A DNA stretch of 64,000 bases from Caenispirillum bisanense (GTDB lineage Bacteria; Pseudomonadota; Alphaproteobacteria; Rhodospirillales; Rhodospirillaceae): NCBI RefSeq assembly GCF_900230255.1, contig NZ_OCNJ01000001.1, positions 744,001-808,000 on the forward strand, read 5' to 3'. Below are positions 40,537 to 48,992 of this stretch, in pieces. A program made the position numbers and the translations under genes. The notes beneath the pieces were generated by a model. The model ran no database searches. It worked only from the letters and a program-made list of their open reading frames with translations, and was not told where the DNA came from. Positions within the stretch are counted from its first letter, which is position 1, and the number at the start of each line of letters is the position of its first letter.

Positions 40537-43500
40537 TCACTCGGCCGCGGTGGCGGTCGGCTGCGGGTGGCGGAAGGCGTTCAGCAGCTCCGCCTCGCGG
40601 GCCTTCTGCTCGGCGACGTTGCGCTCCAGGACGTGGCCGAAGCCGCGCATCTTCTGCGGCAGGCCGGCGATCTCCACGGCGAGGCCGTGGGTGTCGTGGG
40701 TCAGGCCCTGGCAGAGTTCCGCCACCACCGCCTCGTACTCGGCGATCAGGCGGCGCTGCAGCTTGCGCTCGGACGAGTAGCCGAACACGTCCAGCGCCGA
40801 GCCGCGCAGGCCCTTCAGCTTGGCCAGCGTGCGGAAGGCGCCCATCATCCACGGCCCGAAGGTGGTCTTCTTCAGGTGGCCGTCCTCGCCGCGCTTGGCG
40901 ATGAGGGGCGGCGCCATGTGGAAGGTGAGCTTCAGGTTCTCGCCCTCGAACTGCTCCTTCAGCGCCGTCTGGAAGCGGCCGTCGGTGTAGAGGCGCGCCA
41001 CCTCGTACTCGTCCTTGTAGGCCATGAGCTTGAAGGCGCTGCGGGCGACCGCCTCGGCGAAGCCGCCGCGGCCCGGCGCACGGGACTTCTCGGCCTGCAC
41101 GGCGCGGTCCACCAGGGCGCGGAAGCGGCCGGCGTAGGCGGCGTTCTGGTAGCCGGTGAGGAACTCGACGCGGCGGGCCACCACCTCGTCGAAGGTCTGC
41201 GACAGGCGGCGGTGGGCGAGTTCGGTCGCCGCCGGGGCCTTGTCGCCTTCGTCGATGAGGGTTTCCACCCGCCCCGGCGCCACGGCGTAGCGGCGGCCCC
41301 ACAGCAGGGCGGCCTTGTTGGCCTTGATGGCGACGCCGTTCAGCTCGATGGCCTTCTCGATGCTCTCGAGCGTCAGCGGGATCAGGCCGCGCTGCCAGGC
41401 ATAGCCGACCATGAACAGGTTGGTGGCGATGCTGTCGCCCATGAGGGCCGTGGCGACGCGGGTGGCGTCGACGAAGTGGGCGGCGTCGGCGCCGACGGCG
41501 TCGGCCAGGGCGTGGCGCACTTCGTGGCGCGGGAAGGCGATGTCGGGCTTGGAGGTGAACTCGGCCGTCATGGTCTCGTGGTCGTTGACCACGGCGGTCG
41601 TGAAGTCCGCCCGCGTCTTGCCCAGCACATCGAAGGTGCCAGCGGTCAGCATGTCGCAGCCGATGACCACCTTGGCGTTGCCGGCGGCGATACGGCTGGC
41701 GTAGAGGCCGGACGGGCTTTCGGCGATCTGCACGTGGGTGACGACGGCGCCGTTCTTCTGCGCCAGGCCGATCTGATCGAGCACGGAGACGCCCTTGCCC
41801 TCCAGGTGGCCGGCCATGCCGAGCAGCGCGCCGATGGTGACGACGCCGGTGCCGCCGATGCCGGTGACGACGATGCCGTAGGGCTCGTCGTGGGCCGGCA
41901 GGGTCGGCATGGGCAGCGGGCCGAAGCCGTCGTCGCCCTCGGCCGCCGACTTGCCGGCGCCGTCCGGGGTCTTCTTGCGGACCTTGGCGCCCTCGATGGT
42001 CACGAAGCTCGGGCAGAAGCCCTTCACGCACGAGAAGTCCTTGTTGCACGAGGACTGGTCGATCATGCGCTTGCGGCCGTATTCGGTCTCCACCGGCTGC
42101 ACGGCGACGCAGTTGGACTGCACGCCGCAGTCGCCGCAGCCTTCGCACACCAGCTCGTTGACGAACACGCGCTTGTCGGGATCGATCATCTTGCCGCGCT
42201 TGCGGCGGCGGCGCTTCTCGGCGGCGCAGGTCTGGTCGTAGAGCAGGACGGTGACGCCCTCGACGCCGCGCAGCTCCTTCTGCACCGCGTCCAGGTCGTC
42301 GCGGTGGCGGATGGTGACGCCGCCGGCCCAGGCGGTGCCGATGGCGTACTTGTCGGGGTCGTCGGCGACCACGATGATCTTCTGCACGCCCTCGGCCTCC
42401 AGCTGGCGGGTGATCTGCCAGGGGGTGAGGATGCCGTCGACGGGCTGTCCGCCGGTCATGGCGACGGCGTCGTTGTAGAGGATCTTGTAGGTGATGTTGG
42501 CCTTGGCCGCGACCGAGGCGCGGATGGCCAGGATGCCCGAGTGGAAATAGGTGCCGTCGCCCAGGTTGGCGAAGATGTGCTTTTCCTCGGTGAAGGGCAT
42601 CTGGCCGATCCACGGCACGCCTTCACCGCCCATGTGGGTGAAGGTGGAGGTGGAGCGGTCCATCCAGGTGACCATGTAGTGGCAGCCGATGCCGGCGACG
42701 GCGCGGCTGCCCTCGGGCACCTTGGTCGAGGTGTTGTGCGGGCAGCCGGCGCAGAAGTAGGGCACGCGCTTCACCGGGCTGACCGGCGTTTCCAGGCTGC
42801 GCTCCTTGGCTTCCAGCCACTCCAGCCGCTGCTTGATGGCGGGCGAGGTGTAGAACTGCGCCAGCCGCTCGGCGATGACGCGGGCGACGCGGGCCGGGGT
42901 CAGTTCGCCGGTGGACGGCAGGATCCAGTTGCGGTTTTCGTCGAACTTGCCGACCACGCGCGGGCGCACGTCCTCGCGCCAGTTGTACAGCTGTTCCTTC
43001 AGCTGGTTCTCGATGAGGGCGCGCTTTTCCTCGATCACCAGGATCTCCTCGAGGCCTTGCGCGAACTCGCGCACGCCTTCGCGCTCCAGCGGCCAGGGCA
43101 TGCCGACCTTGTAGACGCGGATGCCGATCTCGGCCGCCATGCGCTCGTCGATGCCGAGGTCGTGCAGCGCCTGGCGGACGTCCAGGTAGCTCTTGCCGGT
43201 GGTGACGATGCCGAGCCGCGGGGTCGGGCTGTCCATGACGACCCGGTTCAGGCCGTTGGCGCGGGCGAAGGCGAGGGCGGCGTAAAGCTTGTGCTTCATC
43301 AGCCGGTGTTCCTGCTCCAGCACCGCGTCGGGCCACCGGATGTGCAGGCCGCCGGCCGGCATCTCGAAGTCGGTCGGGATCTTCACGTCGATGCGGTGCG
43401 GGTCGACGGCGATGGAGGCGGAACTGTCGAGGATCTCGCCCAGCGCCTTGAACGCCACCCAGCAGCCGGAATAGCGCGACATGGCCCAGCCGAGCACGCC

Positions 43501-44049
43501 GTAGTCGACGATTTCCTGCACGTTGGCCGGCGCCAGCACCGGCATCATGAAGTCCATGAAGGCGTATTCGGTCTGGTAGGCGACCGTCGAGGACTTGGCG
43601 GCGTGGTCGTCGCCGGCCAGCAACAGCACGCCGCCGTTCTTGGCGACGCCGGCCATGTTGGCGTGGCGCAGCACGTCGCCCGAGCGGTCGACGCCGGGGC
43701 CCTTGCCGTACCACATGCCGAACACGCCGTCGTACTTGGCGCCGGGGAACAGGTTGGTCTGCTGGCTGCCCCACACGGCGGTGGCGGCCAGGTCCTCGTT
43801 CACGCCCGGCTGGAAGTGGATGTGGTGGCGCTTCAGGTGCTCGCGGGCCTTCCACAGCTCCTTGTCGAGGCCGCCGATGGGGCTGCCGCGATAGCCGGAG
43901 ATGAAGCCGGCGGTGTTCAGGCCGGCCGCCAGATCGCGCTCCCGCTGCATCATCGGCAGTCGGGCGAGGGCCTGGATGCCGGTGATGTAGATGCGGCCCG
44001 ACGCAAGCGTGTACTTGTCGTCGAGCGTGACGTTGGCGAGGAAGGTCAT
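40537..44049 (-). CDS. Indolepyruvate:ferredoxin oxidoreductase, fused subunits
   Basis: 1170 aa. Oxidatively decarboxylates aryl- or branched 2-oxo acids (indolepyruvate type) to acyl-CoA with TPP, reducing ferredoxin or a similar carrier. N-terminal pyrimidine-binding part ('GFISGYRGSPIGGLDKELW'), TPP domain with GCPHNTSTKVPEG and GIGCHYM (about 430-450), a Cys-rich region CEGCGDCGVQSNCVAV and further Cys near 635-665, then the gamma-type domain 'GIVVTGIGGTGVVTIGALLG' (about 730) and a long C-terminal DUF6537-like domain. This is the single-chain form common in alphaproteobacteria rather than separate IorA/IorB. Preceded by an Lrp-family regulator and ended by a strong terminator. Confidence 0.9.
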   Translation of the reverse strand: MTFLANVTLDDKYTLASGRIYITGIQALARLPMMQRERDLAAGLNTAGFISGYRGSPIGGLDKELWKAREHLKRHHIHFQPGVNEDLAATAVWGSQQTNLFPGAKYDGVFGMWYGKGPGVDRSGDVLRHANMAGVAKNGGVLLLAGDDHAAKSSTVAYQTEYAFMDFMMPVLAPANVQEIVDYGVLGWAMSRYSGCWVAFKALGEILDSSASIAVDPHRIDVKIPTDFEMPAGGLHIRWPDAVLEQEHRLMKHKLYAALAFARANGLNRVVMDSPTPRLGIVTTGKSYLDVRQALHDLGIDERMAAEIGIRVYKVGMPWPLEREGVREFAQGLEEILVIEEKRALIENQLKEQLYNWREDVRPRVVGKFDENRNWILPSTGELTPARVARVIAERLAQFYTSPAIKQRLEWLEAKERSLETPVSPVKRVPYFCAGCPHNTSTKVPEGSRAVAGIGCHYMVTWMDRSTSTFTHMGGEGVPWIGQMPFTEEKHIFANLGDGTYFHSGILAIRASVAAKANITYKILYNDAVAMTGGQPVDGILTPWQITRQLEAEGVQKIIVVADDPDKYAIGTAWAGGVTIRHRDDLDAVQKELRGVEGVTVLLYDQTCAAEKRRRRKRGKMIDPDKRVFVNELVCEGCGDCGVQSNCVAVQPVETEYGRKRMIDQSSCNKDFSCVKGFCPSFVTIEGAKVRKKTPDGAGKSAAEGDDGFGPLPMPTLPAHDEPYGIVVTGIGGTGVVTIGALLGMAGHLEGKGVSVLDQIGLAQKNGAVVTHVQIAESPSGLYASRIAAGNAKVVIGCDMLTAGTFDVLGKTRADFTTAVVNDHETMTAEFTSKPDIAFPRHEVRHALADAVGADAAHFVDATRVATALMGDSIATNLFMVGYAWQRGLIPLTLESIEKAIELNGVAIKANKAALLWGRRYAVAPGRVETLIDEGDKAPAATELAHRRLSQTFDEVVARRVEFLTGYQNAAYAGRFRALVDRAVQAEKSRAPGRGGFAEAVARSAFKLMAYKDEYEVARLYTDGRFQTALKEQFEGENLKLTFHMAPPLIAKRGEDGHLKKTTFGPWMMGAFRTLAKLKGLRGSALDVFGYSSERKLQRRLIAEYEAVVAELCQGLTHDTHGLAVEIAGLPQKMRGFGHVLERNVAEQKAREAELLNAFRHPQPTATAAE

Positions 44050-44345
44050 GCGGTGTCTCCCGGTGATGCAGGGGCAGTTCTTTGCGCCGCCCTCGCGGTG
44101 TCCTCAGGCGCCCGCTTGCTCCGGGGTCCGTATCCCGGGCGGGGCGTATGAAAGAAAATTTAATGGCAGGAAACGTGACCTACAATGGGGAAATGTCGAC
44201 CGTCGCGCTAAGGCAAGGATCGGTCAGGGAAAGCCGCGATGCAAGCAACGGACATGCTGCGCTGCGGGGACGGCGCGCAAGGTTGTGAGGGCAGGGCGGG
44301 GAAGGGCGGACGCCGTTTCGGGACTCGCGGTGCGCCGGGTGCCCG
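44050..44345. other. Intergenic region between the oxidoreductase and Lrp genes
   Basis: 296 bp. The only notable part is an AT-rich core around 44145-44200 that carries a possible minus-strand promoter (next entry). Short open frames in it have no ribosome site and no recognisable product. I see no RNA gene or repeat. Confidence 0.5.
44158..44185 (-). promoter_or_regulatory. Candidate promoter of the indolepyruvate oxidoreductase gene
   Basis: Minus-strand -35 TTGTAG (44180-44185), 16-bp spacer, -10 TTAAAT (44158-44163), in the only AT-rich patch upstream of the gene. The leader would be about 100 nt. AT-rich flanks would also suit an Lrp-type regulator; this is inference. Confidence 0.4.
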
Positions 44346-44810
44346 CTACGCTTCCACCGGCACCGCGGTGCGGCTCTTGTAGGTTTCCACTGCCACGTAG
44401 GTATAGAACCGCTCGACCAGCGGATCGTTGGCGAACAGGCGTTCGATGACGCCCTGGTACTCGCTCATGGTCGCCAGTTGCAGCACCAGGATGACGTCCG
44501 GCTCGCCGGTGACGCCCCAGGCCTGCATGACCGCCGGTTCCTGCCGCACGCGGGCGATGAAGTCCTGCCGCTGCGGCGCGCCGTGGTGCGACAGCTGCAC
44601 CTCCACCACCGCCGTCAGGCCGCGCCCCACCGCCTCGGCGTCGACCACCGCCACGGTGCGGCGGATGACGCCCGTCTCCTTCAGGCGCTGGACGCGGCGC
44701 AGGCAGGTGGACGGCGACAGGCCGACCCGCTCGGCCAGGGCGGCGTTGGTGATGTCGGCATCCTCCTGCAAGTGGGCCAGGATGCGGCGGTCGATGCGGT
44801 CGAGCGGCAT
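44346..44810 (-). CDS. Lrp/AsnC family transcriptional regulator
   Basis: 154 aa. N-terminal HTH 'LDRIDRRILAHLQEDADITN' to 'LSPSTCLRRVQRLKETGVIRR' (to about residue 50), followed by the RAM effector-binding domain ('GVTGEPDVILVLQLATMSEYQ'). Lrp-family proteins sense amino acids. It lies upstream of, and on the same strand as, the indolepyruvate oxidoreductase gene and diverges from a Gate-domain membrane protein, so either may be its target; control of aromatic or branched amino acid breakdown is a reasonable inference. Confidence 0.9.
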   Translation of the reverse strand: MPLDRIDRRILAHLQEDADITNAALAERVGLSPSTCLRRVQRLKETGVIRRTVAVVDAEAVGRGLTAVVEVQLSHHGAPQRQDFIARVRQEPAVMQAWGVTGEPDVILVLQLATMSEYQGVIERLFANDPLVERFYTYVAVETYKSRTAVPVEA

Positions 44811-44936
44811 GGTTCACCAGAATGGCGGGGGATGCTGCAAGATCCTGCCACGGAAAGGCAATCTTTGACCACCCTTGCCGCGGCCGATGCGCTATCACTG
44901 GTGGCACCGCGATCCCCCCTCCCGCCGGAGACCCCC

Positions 44937-45947
44937 ATGTCCGCCGTCCCACGTCCCGTCGCCGCCCTCGGCTCCGTCGCCCGTGATTCGCTGCGCGTGT
45001 GGTGGGTGCTGCTGAAGCTGATGGTGCCGACCATGATCCTGGTGAAGCTGGCGGCGGACTTCGGCGCCATCCCCTACATCGCCGCCGCCTTCGCGCCGGT
45101 GATGGCGGTGGTCGGCCTGCCGCCGGAGCTGGGCATCGTGTGGGCGACGGCCTGCCTGACCACCATCTACGGCGCCGCCGCCGTGCTGCCGACGGTGATG
45201 CCGGCCGACCAGCTGACGGTCGCCCAGATGACCGTGCTCGGCACCATGATGCTGGTCGCCCACTCCCTGCCGCTGGAAGGCCGGGTGTGCCAGCGCACGG
45301 GCACGAGCTTCCTGGTGCAGACGGCCTTGCGCCTCGGCGGTGCGGTGCTGTTCGGCGCCATCCTGTCGGCGGTCTACACCGGCCTCGACGTGCTGCAGCA
45401 GCCGGCGAACATGGCGTGGCTGCCGCAGGCGCCGGCCGACGGCGGCTGGCTGGCGTGGGGCATCGCGGCGGTCGAGAGCCTGGCGATGATCCTCGCCGTC
45501 ATCTTCGTCATCATGGCCGGCATGCGCCTGCTCGACGCGGTGGGCGGCAACCGGCTGCTGACGCGCCTGCTGCAGCCGCTGCTGCGCCTCATGGGCATGG
45601 GGCCGCAAGCGGTGCCGCTGACGGTGATCGGCGTGGTGCTCGGCCTGTCCTACGGCTCCGGCCTCATCATCCGCGAGGTCGACCGCGGGGCGTTGCCGCG
45701 GCGCGACGTGTTCCTGTCCATCTCCTTCATGGCCCTGTGCCACAGCCTGATCGAGGACAGCCTCATCATCATCGCCATGGGCGGCGACTGGACGGGCGTG
45801 GTGCTCGGCCGGCTGCTGCTGACGGTGGTGGTGATGACCGTGCTCGCCCGCATCGTCCACCCCCTGCCGGACCGCACCTTCGAGCGCCTGTTCATGAACC
45901 GCCGGGGCCGTCCGGCGGCGGTCGCGGCCCCGGCCGGGGCGGCGTGA
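44937..45947 (+). CDS. Nucleoside-recognition (Gate) domain membrane protein
   Basis: 336 aa with about eight to nine helices. 'LKLMVPTMILVKLAADFGAI' and 'GSGLIIREVDRGALPRRDVF', with 'ISFMALCHSLIEDSLIIIAMGG', are typical of the YjiG/YjiH-like Gate domain family of membrane transport proteins. Substrate unknown. Start ATG at 44937 follows CCGGAGACCCCC. Divergent from the Lrp gene with a 126-bp gap, and followed by rarD on the same strand after 43 bp. Confidence 0.75.
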   Translation: MSAVPRPVAALGSVARDSLRVWWVLLKLMVPTMILVKLAADFGAIPYIAAAFAPVMAVVGLPPELGIVWATACLTTIYGAAAVLPTVMPADQLTVAQMTVLGTMMLVAHSLPLEGRVCQRTGTSFLVQTALRLGGAVLFGAILSAVYTGLDVLQQPANMAWLPQAPADGGWLAWGIAAVESLAMILAVIFVIMAGMRLLDAVGGNRLLTRLLQPLLRLMGMGPQAVPLTVIGVVLGLSYGSGLIIREVDRGALPRRDVFLSISFMALCHSLIEDSLIIIAMGGDWTGVVLGRLLLTVVVMTVLARIVHPLPDRTFERLFMNRRGRPAAVAAPAGAA

Positions 45948-45990
45948 GCGGCTCTCGACCCGTCGCCGCCGGCCTGTCACCCTGCGCACC

Positions 45991-46953
45991 ATGAGCCCCA
46001 GCCCGAGCCCCTCCGCCGCCGCCGCGTCCGCCAAGTCCGGCTTCCTCGCCGCCGTCGCCGCCTACGGGGTGTGGGGCGTGTCGCCGCTGTTCTTCAAGCT
46101 GCTGGCCGCCGTGCCGCCCGTCGAGGTGGTGGCGCATCGCGTGCTGTGGGCGCTGGTGGTGCTGGCGGTGGTGCTGACCGTCCGCCGCGGCTGGCACGAC
46201 GTGCTCGGCATCCTGTCCGACCGGCGCAAGCTGCTGGTCTTCGTCGGGTCGGCGACGGCCATCACCATCAACTGGGTGACCTTCGTCCACGCCGTCACCA
46301 GCGGCCACGCCCTGGAGGCGAGCCTCGGCTACTACATCTTCCCGCTGGTCACGGTGCTGCTCGGCGCCGTGTTCCTGAAGGAGACCTTCAACCGCCGCCA
46401 GGCCGCCGCCCTCGGGCTGGTGGTGGCAGGCGTGGCGGCGCTGGTGGTCGGGCTCGGCACGCTGCCGTGGGTGGCGCTGACGCTCGCCGTCTCCTTCGGC
46501 ATCTACGGCCTGCTGCGCAAGACGGCCCCGGCGGAAAGCCTGGTCGGCCTGTTCGTCGAGACGCTGGTGCTGATGCCCCTGGTGCTGCTCTACCTCGGTA
46601 CCCTGGAGGCGACGGGCGCCGGCAGCTTCCTGCATTCCGAGGGCTGGGCAATCCCGCTGCTGCTGGTGGCGGCCGGGCCGCTGACGGCGGTGCCGCTGTT
46701 CCTGTTCGCCTTCGCGGCCCGGCGGCTGCGGCTCGCCACCCTCGGCCTCATGCAGTACATGAACCCGACCATGCAGTTCCTGCTGGCGACGCTGGTGTTC
46801 CACGAGACCTTCACGGTGCCCCACGCCGTCGCCTTCGTGCTGATCTGGAGCGGCATCGCCGTCTATAGCCTCGACCCGGCGAAGCTGCGGCGGGCGCGTC
46901 GCCGGCCCGACCAAGACCCCACGCCCGAAGGCGTTGACAGAACCGCGCCATAG
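45991..46953 (+). CDS. rarD: EamA-type transporter RarD
   Basis: 320 aa, ten helices in two EamA halves. 'AYGVWGVSPLFFKLLAAVP' at the first helix, 'INWVTFVHAVTSGHALEASLGYYIFP' (two parts: INWVTFVHAVTSGH and LEASLGYYIFP) and 'LGLMQYMNPTMQFLLA' are RarD signatures. Role in the cell is not well known (drug/metabolite transporter superfamily; linked to chloramphenicol sensitivity). Its last 20 bp contain the -35 of the promoter of grxD. Confidence 0.88.
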   Translation: MSPSPSPSAAAASAKSGFLAAVAAYGVWGVSPLFFKLLAAVPPVEVVAHRVLWALVVLAVVLTVRRGWHDVLGILSDRRKLLVFVGSATAITINWVTFVHAVTSGHALEASLGYYIFPLVTVLLGAVFLKETFNRRQAAALGLVVAGVAALVVGLGTLPWVALTLAVSFGIYGLLRKTAPAESLVGLFVETLVLMPLVLLYLGTLEATGAGSFLHSEGWAIPLLLVAAGPLTAVPLFLFAFAARRLRLATLGLMQYMNPTMQFLLATLVFHETFTVPHAVAFVLIWSGIAVYSLDPAKLRRARRRPDQDPTPEGVDRTAP

Positions 46954-46962
46954 GCCAATATC
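46934..46962 (+). promoter_or_regulatory. Candidate promoter of the monothiol glutaredoxin gene
   Basis: A perfect -35 TTGACA (46934-46939) at the very end of rarD, with an AT-rich -10-like CAATAT/AATATC 16-17 bp later. It would give a leader of about 110 nt before grxD, separating its expression from rarD. Confidence 0.5.
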
Positions 46963-47074
46963 CCTTCCAGCCGTGCCCGCAGTCGGCGGTGGTCGACCGT
47001 GCAAAGGACCACCTCCCCCAGCCGTCAGGCGGCCCGTCCCCTCCGACGACGACGCCACAGGAGTTTATACGAGT

Positions 47075-47407
47075 ATGACCAACCCGGCTCACCAGCAGAT
47101 CCAGTCCGACATCGACACCAACGACGTCGTGCTGTTCATGAAGGGCACCGCCCAGTTTCCGCAGTGCGGCTTCTCCGCCGCCGTCGTGCAGGTGCTGAAC
47201 CACTTCGGCGTACCGTTCAAGGACGTGAACGTGCTCGCCAGCGACGAGATCCGCCAGGGGATCAAGGAATTCTCCAACTGGCCGACCATCCCGCAGCTCT
47301 ACGTGAAGGGCGAGTTCGTCGGCGGCTGCGACATCGTGCGCGAGATGGCCGCGAGCGGCGAACTGCAGCAGATGCTGAAGGAAAAGGGCGTGAAGACCGC
47401 CGCGTAA
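47075..47407 (+). CDS. grxD: Monothiol glutaredoxin, Grx4/GrxD family
   Basis: 110 aa. CGFS active site at 31-34 ('FMKGTAQFPQCGFSAAVVQV'), plus 'NWPTIPQLYVKGEFVGGCDI' that completes the glutathione and [2Fe-2S] binding site. CGFS glutaredoxins carry Fe-S clusters for delivery, often with BolA. ATG at 47075 chosen because it matches family length; AGGAG lies about 11 bases upstream. Followed by an intrinsic terminator. Confidence 0.95.
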   Translation: MTNPAHQQIQSDIDTNDVVLFMKGTAQFPQCGFSAAVVQVLNHFGVPFKDVNVLASDEIRQGIKEFSNWPTIPQLYVKGEFVGGCDIVREMAASGELQQMLKEKGVKTAA

Positions 47408-47434
47408 GCGGACGTCTCCCGACCCCGACGGAAC

Positions 47435-47470
47435 AGGCCGGTGCCCGCGAGGGTGCCGGCCTTTCCTTTC
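47435..47470 (+). terminator. Intrinsic terminator of grxD
   Basis: AGGCCGGTGCCC pairs with GGGTGCCGGCCT through two G-T wobbles, with loop GCGA, followed by TTTCCTTTC. It starts 28 bp after the grxD stop and precedes a convergent gene. Confidence 0.85.
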
Positions 47471-47478
47471 GTCCGCCC

Positions 47479-47808
47479 TCAGCCGCCGCGGCGGGCGCTG
47501 CTGTAGGCCCGTTCCACCCGGGCGACGCGGGTGGTGGAGAAATCGTACCATTCGGTACGGCCGCGCTCGCGGGCCTGGACGTGCTCGGCGTGCAGCTTCC
47601 AGGCGCGGATCGCCTCCTCGCTTTCCCAGTAGCTGACGGTGATGCCGAAGCCGTCCGGCCCGCGCGCCGACTCGATGCCGAGGAAGCCGGGCTGGGCCTT
47701 CGCCAGCTCCACCATGCGGTCGGCCGCGGCGCCGTAGCCGTCGCCCGGCTGGTCGTTGCGCTGCGAGGAGAAGATGACGGCGTAACAGCCTGGGGTGCGG
47801 TCGTCCAT
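47479..47808 (-). CDS. ABM-type (antibiotic biosynthesis monooxygenase) protein
   Basis: 109 aa dimeric ferredoxin-fold protein. 'YAVIFSSQRNDQPGDGYGAA', 'AQPGFLGIESARGPDGFGIT' and 'SYWESEEAIRAWKLHAEHVQ' are the usual blocks of the YP_/ABM family with the W-x3-H segment. Family members range from heme-degrading to quinol monooxygenases; the reaction here is unknown. It stands alone, convergent to grxD and divergent from the aldo/keto reductase. Confidence 0.82.
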   Translation of the reverse strand: MDDRTPGCYAVIFSSQRNDQPGDGYGAAADRMVELAKAQPGFLGIESARGPDGFGITVSYWESEEAIRAWKLHAEHVQARERGRTEWYDFSTTRVARVERAYSSARRGG

Positions 47809-47979
47809 GGCGAGCCCTCCGTTGTCCCGGTCCCTGCGAGCCTAGGCGGCGGGGCGGGTGGCCTCCAGGGCCACTGACGGGGGCGGCAACGGGCCCGCGG
47901 GCGGTGGCGTTGCCCGCAGGGCAGGGGGTGCGGCCCCGCTCCTCCTCCCGATCCCTCCCAAGACGACAGGACTCGCCCC

Positions 47980-48807
47980 ATGTGGACCGTCAATGCCAAG
48001 GACGCCCGGATTCCCGCCCTCGGGTTCGGCACCTTCACTCTGCCGCCCGACGACTGCCACCGCATGGTGAAGGCCGCCCTGCGCGAAGGCTATCGCCACG
48101 TCGACACGGCGCAGATCTACGAAAACGAGGAAGCAGTCGGCACCGGCATCCGCGACTCGGGTATCGGCCGCAGCGACCTGTGGGTCACCACCAAGGTGTG
48201 GGTGAGCAATTTTCGCGACGGCGACCTGCAGCGCTCGGTGGACGAAAGCCTGCGCAAGCTCGCCATGGACCACGTCGACCTGCTGCTGCTCCACTGGCCG
48301 AACCCGGAGGTCGACCTGGCCGAGACGCTGGGCGCGCTCGCGTCCGTGAAGCAGGCCGGCAAGGCGCGTCACGTCGGCATCTCCAACTTCACCGTCGACC
48401 TGATCCGCCGCGCCACCGAGCTTTCGCCCGAGCCCTTGGTCACCAACCAGGTGGAATACCACCCGCTGCTGAACCAGGACCCGGTGCTGGAGGCCTGCCG
48501 CGCCCAGGGCATGGCGCTCACCGCCTACAGCCCGGTGGCGCAGGGCAAGGTGCTGGGCGAGCCGGTGCTGGCGCGCATCGCCGAGGCGCACGGCAAGACG
48601 CCCGCCCAGGTCGCCCTGCGCTGGCTGGTGCAGCAGGAGGGCGTCTGCGCCATCCCGCGCAGCCGCAGCGAAGACCACGCCAAGGCCAACCTGGAGATCT
48701 TCGACTTCGAGCTGTCCGCCGACGACATGCGCGCCATCAAGGGCTTGCAGCGCCCCGACGGCCGCCAGATCGCGCCGGAGGGCCTGGCGCCGCAGTGGGA
48801 CAGCTGA
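47980..48807 (+). CDS. Aldo/keto reductase
   Basis: 275 aa TIM-barrel NADPH-dependent reductase. Catalytic tetrad D42, Y47, K72 and H105 is intact (HVDTAQIYENEEAVG, VTTKVW, LLLLHWPNP); the cofactor-binding end reads 'AIPRSRSEDHAKANLEIFDF'. Similar enzymes (2,5-diketo-D-gluconate reductase type) reduce methylglyoxal, aldehydes and ketones. Substrate unknown. A GC-rich hairpin follows the stop. Confidence 0.9.
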   Translation: MWTVNAKDARIPALGFGTFTLPPDDCHRMVKAALREGYRHVDTAQIYENEEAVGTGIRDSGIGRSDLWVTTKVWVSNFRDGDLQRSVDESLRKLAMDHVDLLLLHWPNPEVDLAETLGALASVKQAGKARHVGISNFTVDLIRRATELSPEPLVTNQVEYHPLLNQDPVLEACRAQGMALTAYSPVAQGKVLGEPVLARIAEAHGKTPAQVALRWLVQQEGVCAIPRSRSEDHAKANLEIFDFELSADDMRAIKGLQRPDGRQIAPEGLAPQWDS

Positions 48808-48809
48808 GT

Positions 48810-48838
48810 GCCCGACCTGGCCGCGGGGGAGGTCGGGC
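48810..48838 (+). terminator. Hairpin after the aldo/keto reductase gene
   Basis: GCCCGACCT (48810-48818) pairs perfectly with AGGTCGGGC (48830-48838), 3 bp after the stop. No T-run follows, so strength is uncertain. Confidence 0.6.
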
Positions 48839-48876
48839 CTCCGCCGTAAGCCATTGAAAAGATTGTTCCATCCTCC

Positions 48877-48903
48877 GAGGTAGGTCCAAATAGGCCCTGC
48901 CTC
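48877..48903 (+). promoter_or_regulatory. Inverted repeat upstream of the exopolysaccharide genes
   Basis: GAGGTAGG (48877-48884) and CCTGCCTC (48896-48903) form a 7-of-8 dyad in AT-richer DNA, 90 bp before the sugar transferase gene. The enclosed TAGGTC also occurs in the leader region at 59381-59437 near the LuxR-type regulator. It may be an operator for that regulator or for PrsR; this is a guess from position. Confidence 0.35.
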
Positions 48904-48992
48904 TCCTTCCCCGCCTTTGTCCCTCGACGCAGCGCTCCGCTAGCGTCTCTGGTGGTCGGCACAAGAAAAACCAACCATCAGGGAGAGCGCAC

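Noticed and set aside
48808-48992. Sigma-54 promoter before the exopolysaccharide operon
   Set aside because: A GGCAC occurs near 48957 but the -12 TGC is missing at the right distance.
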